Origin: Rotaria macrura
Taxonomy: Eukaryota > Rotifera > Eurotatoria > Philodinida > Philodinidae
Direction: 5' to 3'
DNA length: 64,000 bases
Assembly: GCA_900239685.1 (NCBI GenBank)
Contig: OENT01000094.1
Span: forward strand, 124,001 to 188,000
The notes under the pieces are model-generated. The model saw nothing but the letters and a program-made list of their open reading frames with translations. It made no database searches and was not told the DNA's origin. The first letter of the stretch is position 1. Each line of letters starts with the position of its first letter. This document shows, piece by piece, positions 61,563 through 64,000 of this stretch. The position numbers were made by a program, and so were the translations under genes.

Positions 61563-62824
61563 GCAAAGATGACCATATTGTTTCTTTTCTCTATATATGC
61601 GTCTATTTATATACATATGTGTGTGTGGATGTGTCAAATTAGGAAGTCGCAAACATTGATCGTGATAACGTGAGGCATAAAAGAACGGTTTCTTTGAAGG
61701 AAGCAGATTCGATCTCAAACGGGTATCTGATTTATTTATTTTTTCTATCGACTAACAAGATCATTTTTCGTCTCTTTATTTATCATTTTATTCATTTTCA
61801 ACTATTTCCAGTCGAGATTTTTTAACTATTTGAAGACTGATTTAATAAGAAAATAATTTTTTCTATCCAAAATTTTATAAAAGATTATTCCTATCGATAC
61901 ACCAGCTAATTGTCACGCATAAAATGTCGTAATATGCTATGAATTTCAAATTGAAAAGCTAATCAATAAATTATATCAGAAACACGGCTCTGCCTTGCTG
62001 AACCATATGATCTATATCAAAGAATGCAGAAAATTGGGTGTTTAGTTCATCGATTTGAACATGGATATAGAAGTATCTGTCAGAGCACATGTTTAAATGA
62101 GTCGGAGGGGCATGAGTGTAACGAAGAAAACTATAAACTGTATAGTTTACGTTCATCACGTCTCTTGATTTCCATGCACATCCTTGTACACACAGCAACA
62201 CCACTTACAGCAAAATTCAAACCGCAAACTAACATACACTGCACATCATTATCTGTTAGTAGAATTTGATACAAATCATACTACTAGGCACATGTGAGTG
62301 TGCTTTTCTGATGCTATTCATTGACTAGGATTTTCTTTTTAATCCATCATAATGTTATAATATTTTGTCCATACGGTGTTTTCCTCTAATGTTTTCTCCA
62401 CGAAATTCTTCTATGACTGATTCCTCTGCGATGAATCGACAACAGCTAAACCAGAATTTTCATTGAACACATGAAAGAAGACTTTTGAAGCAATCAAGTT
62501 ATCAAATAAACAAAAGAATCTACGCAACAATTGTGATTGAAATGAATCTACAAATCGTATTAGACAGCATGATAACGATGCTTAGAAAAATAGTTAGATC
62601 ACAAATGAAAAAGAAAAGTTTTAAGTTAAGAGAATTGTCATCAAAATAGGTCTACCTTCAAAGTCAAATGTTTCTATCAAAATATATGAAGACAAATATC
62701 GATTTGCCTCTATGTTGTGATCTAAACCAAAGCTATTGAAACAACCGAACTTTCATTAAAAAAAGAAATATTTCAGCTGAGTTTGTGGTATTGAACATAA
62801 TAACTAAGAATTACTCAAAAACAT
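61563..62824. other. Gene-free stretch
   Basis: This is the downstream flank of the EF-hand gene. No coding sequence or repeat is recognised. Confidence 0.45.
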
Positions 62825-63232
62825 TCAGATCAAGTTCATCTCATCTTTATCTATACGCCAAGCATTGTGTGCAACATGAGTAATCGGATTCATAGAACCA
62901 TCGGAGATGAAAATAGCAGCTGAAGTTGTTGAAATATTATTTAGTTTTACACACTCGTAATACTCAATGCACCTTTGAGCATTAGGTTCACTTTCGAATA
63001 GAACTCAAGCTAGACAAAATATTAAATTTTTGTTTTCTGTTGACTATGTGTCCAAATAATTAAAGTCAACTCTTCTTACAGCTGTTGAGAGATAAGGAAC
63101 AAAGAGAAAGACTAAAGTGGTCGATCAAAGACTTTGTAAGAAAAATTTTTCTATTAGCTACTTTCCGTATTCTTTGAGATCTCTATCGCTTAATTGATCA
63201 AAATCAAAATCTTGGACTTCATCGAGTGTATG
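62825..63232 (-). pseudogene. Two coding-like segments of an unknown protein
   Basis: On the minus strand, 63004-62825 is an open 59-codon segment ending in TGA (AQRCIEYYECVKLNNISTTS then HVAHNAWRIDKDEMNLI) after an acceptor-like TTGAG. Upstream, about 63232-63153, reads DEVQDFDFDQLSDRDLKEYG before a TAG. Composition and codon choice look coding, but I find no clean splice junction between them, no start and no family. They may be the 3' exons of a gene beginning to the right, or a remnant. Confidence 0.3.
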
Positions 63233-64000
63233 CATGAGAATTTCCCATAATCAAGATCAACACTTTCAAATCCAAACCCTCAGTTCTCTTGTTCTATTAG
63301 GAACACTATCCATGAGATTGATGTTTAAGTAAATCCATCTACATTTCTTTATTTTTTCGTTCTGTGATAAATAAAATCAGTAACTTTGAACAACTTTCTA
63401 TTGCCCCGTTGTTGATTTCCGTATTAAGTAACCCATAAAAAAACGAGTCGGAAAGAATAACAAAACAATAGATAAAGATTGTTCCATGGGTTCGTATTGG
63501 TTTGTCATGCTTTACACTTTAACAGGCCCTGATAGGAATTTATGAAAAATTTTAAAGATAACACTTATGTATCATTCTACTTATGTTTATTGGAACGTCA
63601 TCGAAAATCATTGCTGAAGTATACAGAGTAGCAATTTAGATACATTTCATCGATGAAATCGATACAAGTAAAACAGACCAATCAAGCTAGAACTGATCAT
63701 ACTATCAATAATAGATCTATTCTAATAATGAAACATTGTCTTCTAGTTAACTATCTCAAGCTATCAACATAAATCTTCAATCCAAAACATCGGAATATTT
63801 TTGTACTCATATTCAATATGTGGCTTTTTTCCCAAAAAAAAAGCGATAAACGAACTGCGAATGCAAAATTATTATCGCCAACAACGAAATCATACATTTT
63901 TCGGACTAAATTGTCGAAAAACATTCATTTATTATGATCATGTGATGATATTCAATATAATGCATCGATATTTCGATCAGTGCTATATATTAATAGAAAC
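63233..64000. other. Right-edge sequence, nothing recognised
   Basis: AT-rich with no supported feature; the window ends here. Confidence 0.4.

Overview
The window looks like nuclear DNA of a small invertebrate, most probably a bdelloid rotifer. It is AT-rich, genes sit a few hundred to a few thousand bases apart, and most introns are 50-70 bp with GT..AG ends. Many start codons lie just downstream of a 3' splice-site-like AG, as expected with spliced-leader trans-splicing. Coding regions are metazoan families such as axonemal dynein, GalNAc-transferase and MZT1. The species call is inference; the eukaryotic gene structure is read directly from the sequence. A run of N (11139-11286) is an assembly gap.

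Layout. 1-4121 (-): 5' part of a SNX25-like sorting nexin that runs off the left edge. 4441-7203 (+): TBC1D20-like Rab GAP. 7631-15559 (+): CCDC186-like golgin with long introns that carry two transposon-like insertions. 15752-15973 (+): MZT1, only 192 bp behind CCDC186. 17128-21525 (+): GALNT1-like polypeptide GalNAc-transferase in 14 exons. 23895-26435 (-): DNAI2, outer-arm dynein intermediate chain, in 13 exons. 26436-30726: gene-free, with one 1.1-kb inverted-repeat element. 30727-31554 (-): apolipoprotein L-like gene with an in-frame TGA. 33455-34317: mariner-like element with long terminal inverted repeats. 35921-37711 (+): decayed rhodopsin-like GPCR. 37766-39515 (-): secreted PAN/EGF/TSP1/SRCR protein. 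43244-45599 (-): malic enzyme in 10 exons. 46802-47195: near-perfect palindrome. 49563-51500 (+): broken copy of a nucleotidyltransferase gene. 52572-53907: hAT-like element with a perfect 8-bp target duplication. 54712-56161 (+): intact copy of the nucleotidyltransferase gene. 59932-61562 (+): proline-rich protein with an EF-hand at each end. The last 2.4 kb hold only weak coding-like fragments.

How the genes relate. SNX25, TBC1D20, CCDC186 and GALNT all act in Golgi/endosome traffic or in the secretory pathway. They are neighbours here, but only CCDC186-MZT1 is spaced closely enough to suggest a shared transcript. The most unusual items are the nucleotidyltransferase with an uncharacterised C-terminal domain and its decayed tandem copy, the set of foldback and TIR elements with readable target duplications, and the domain order of the PAN/TSP1/SRCR protein. 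Exon coordinates come from manual translation and phase matching. No database search was run, so family names rest on remembered family sequences.
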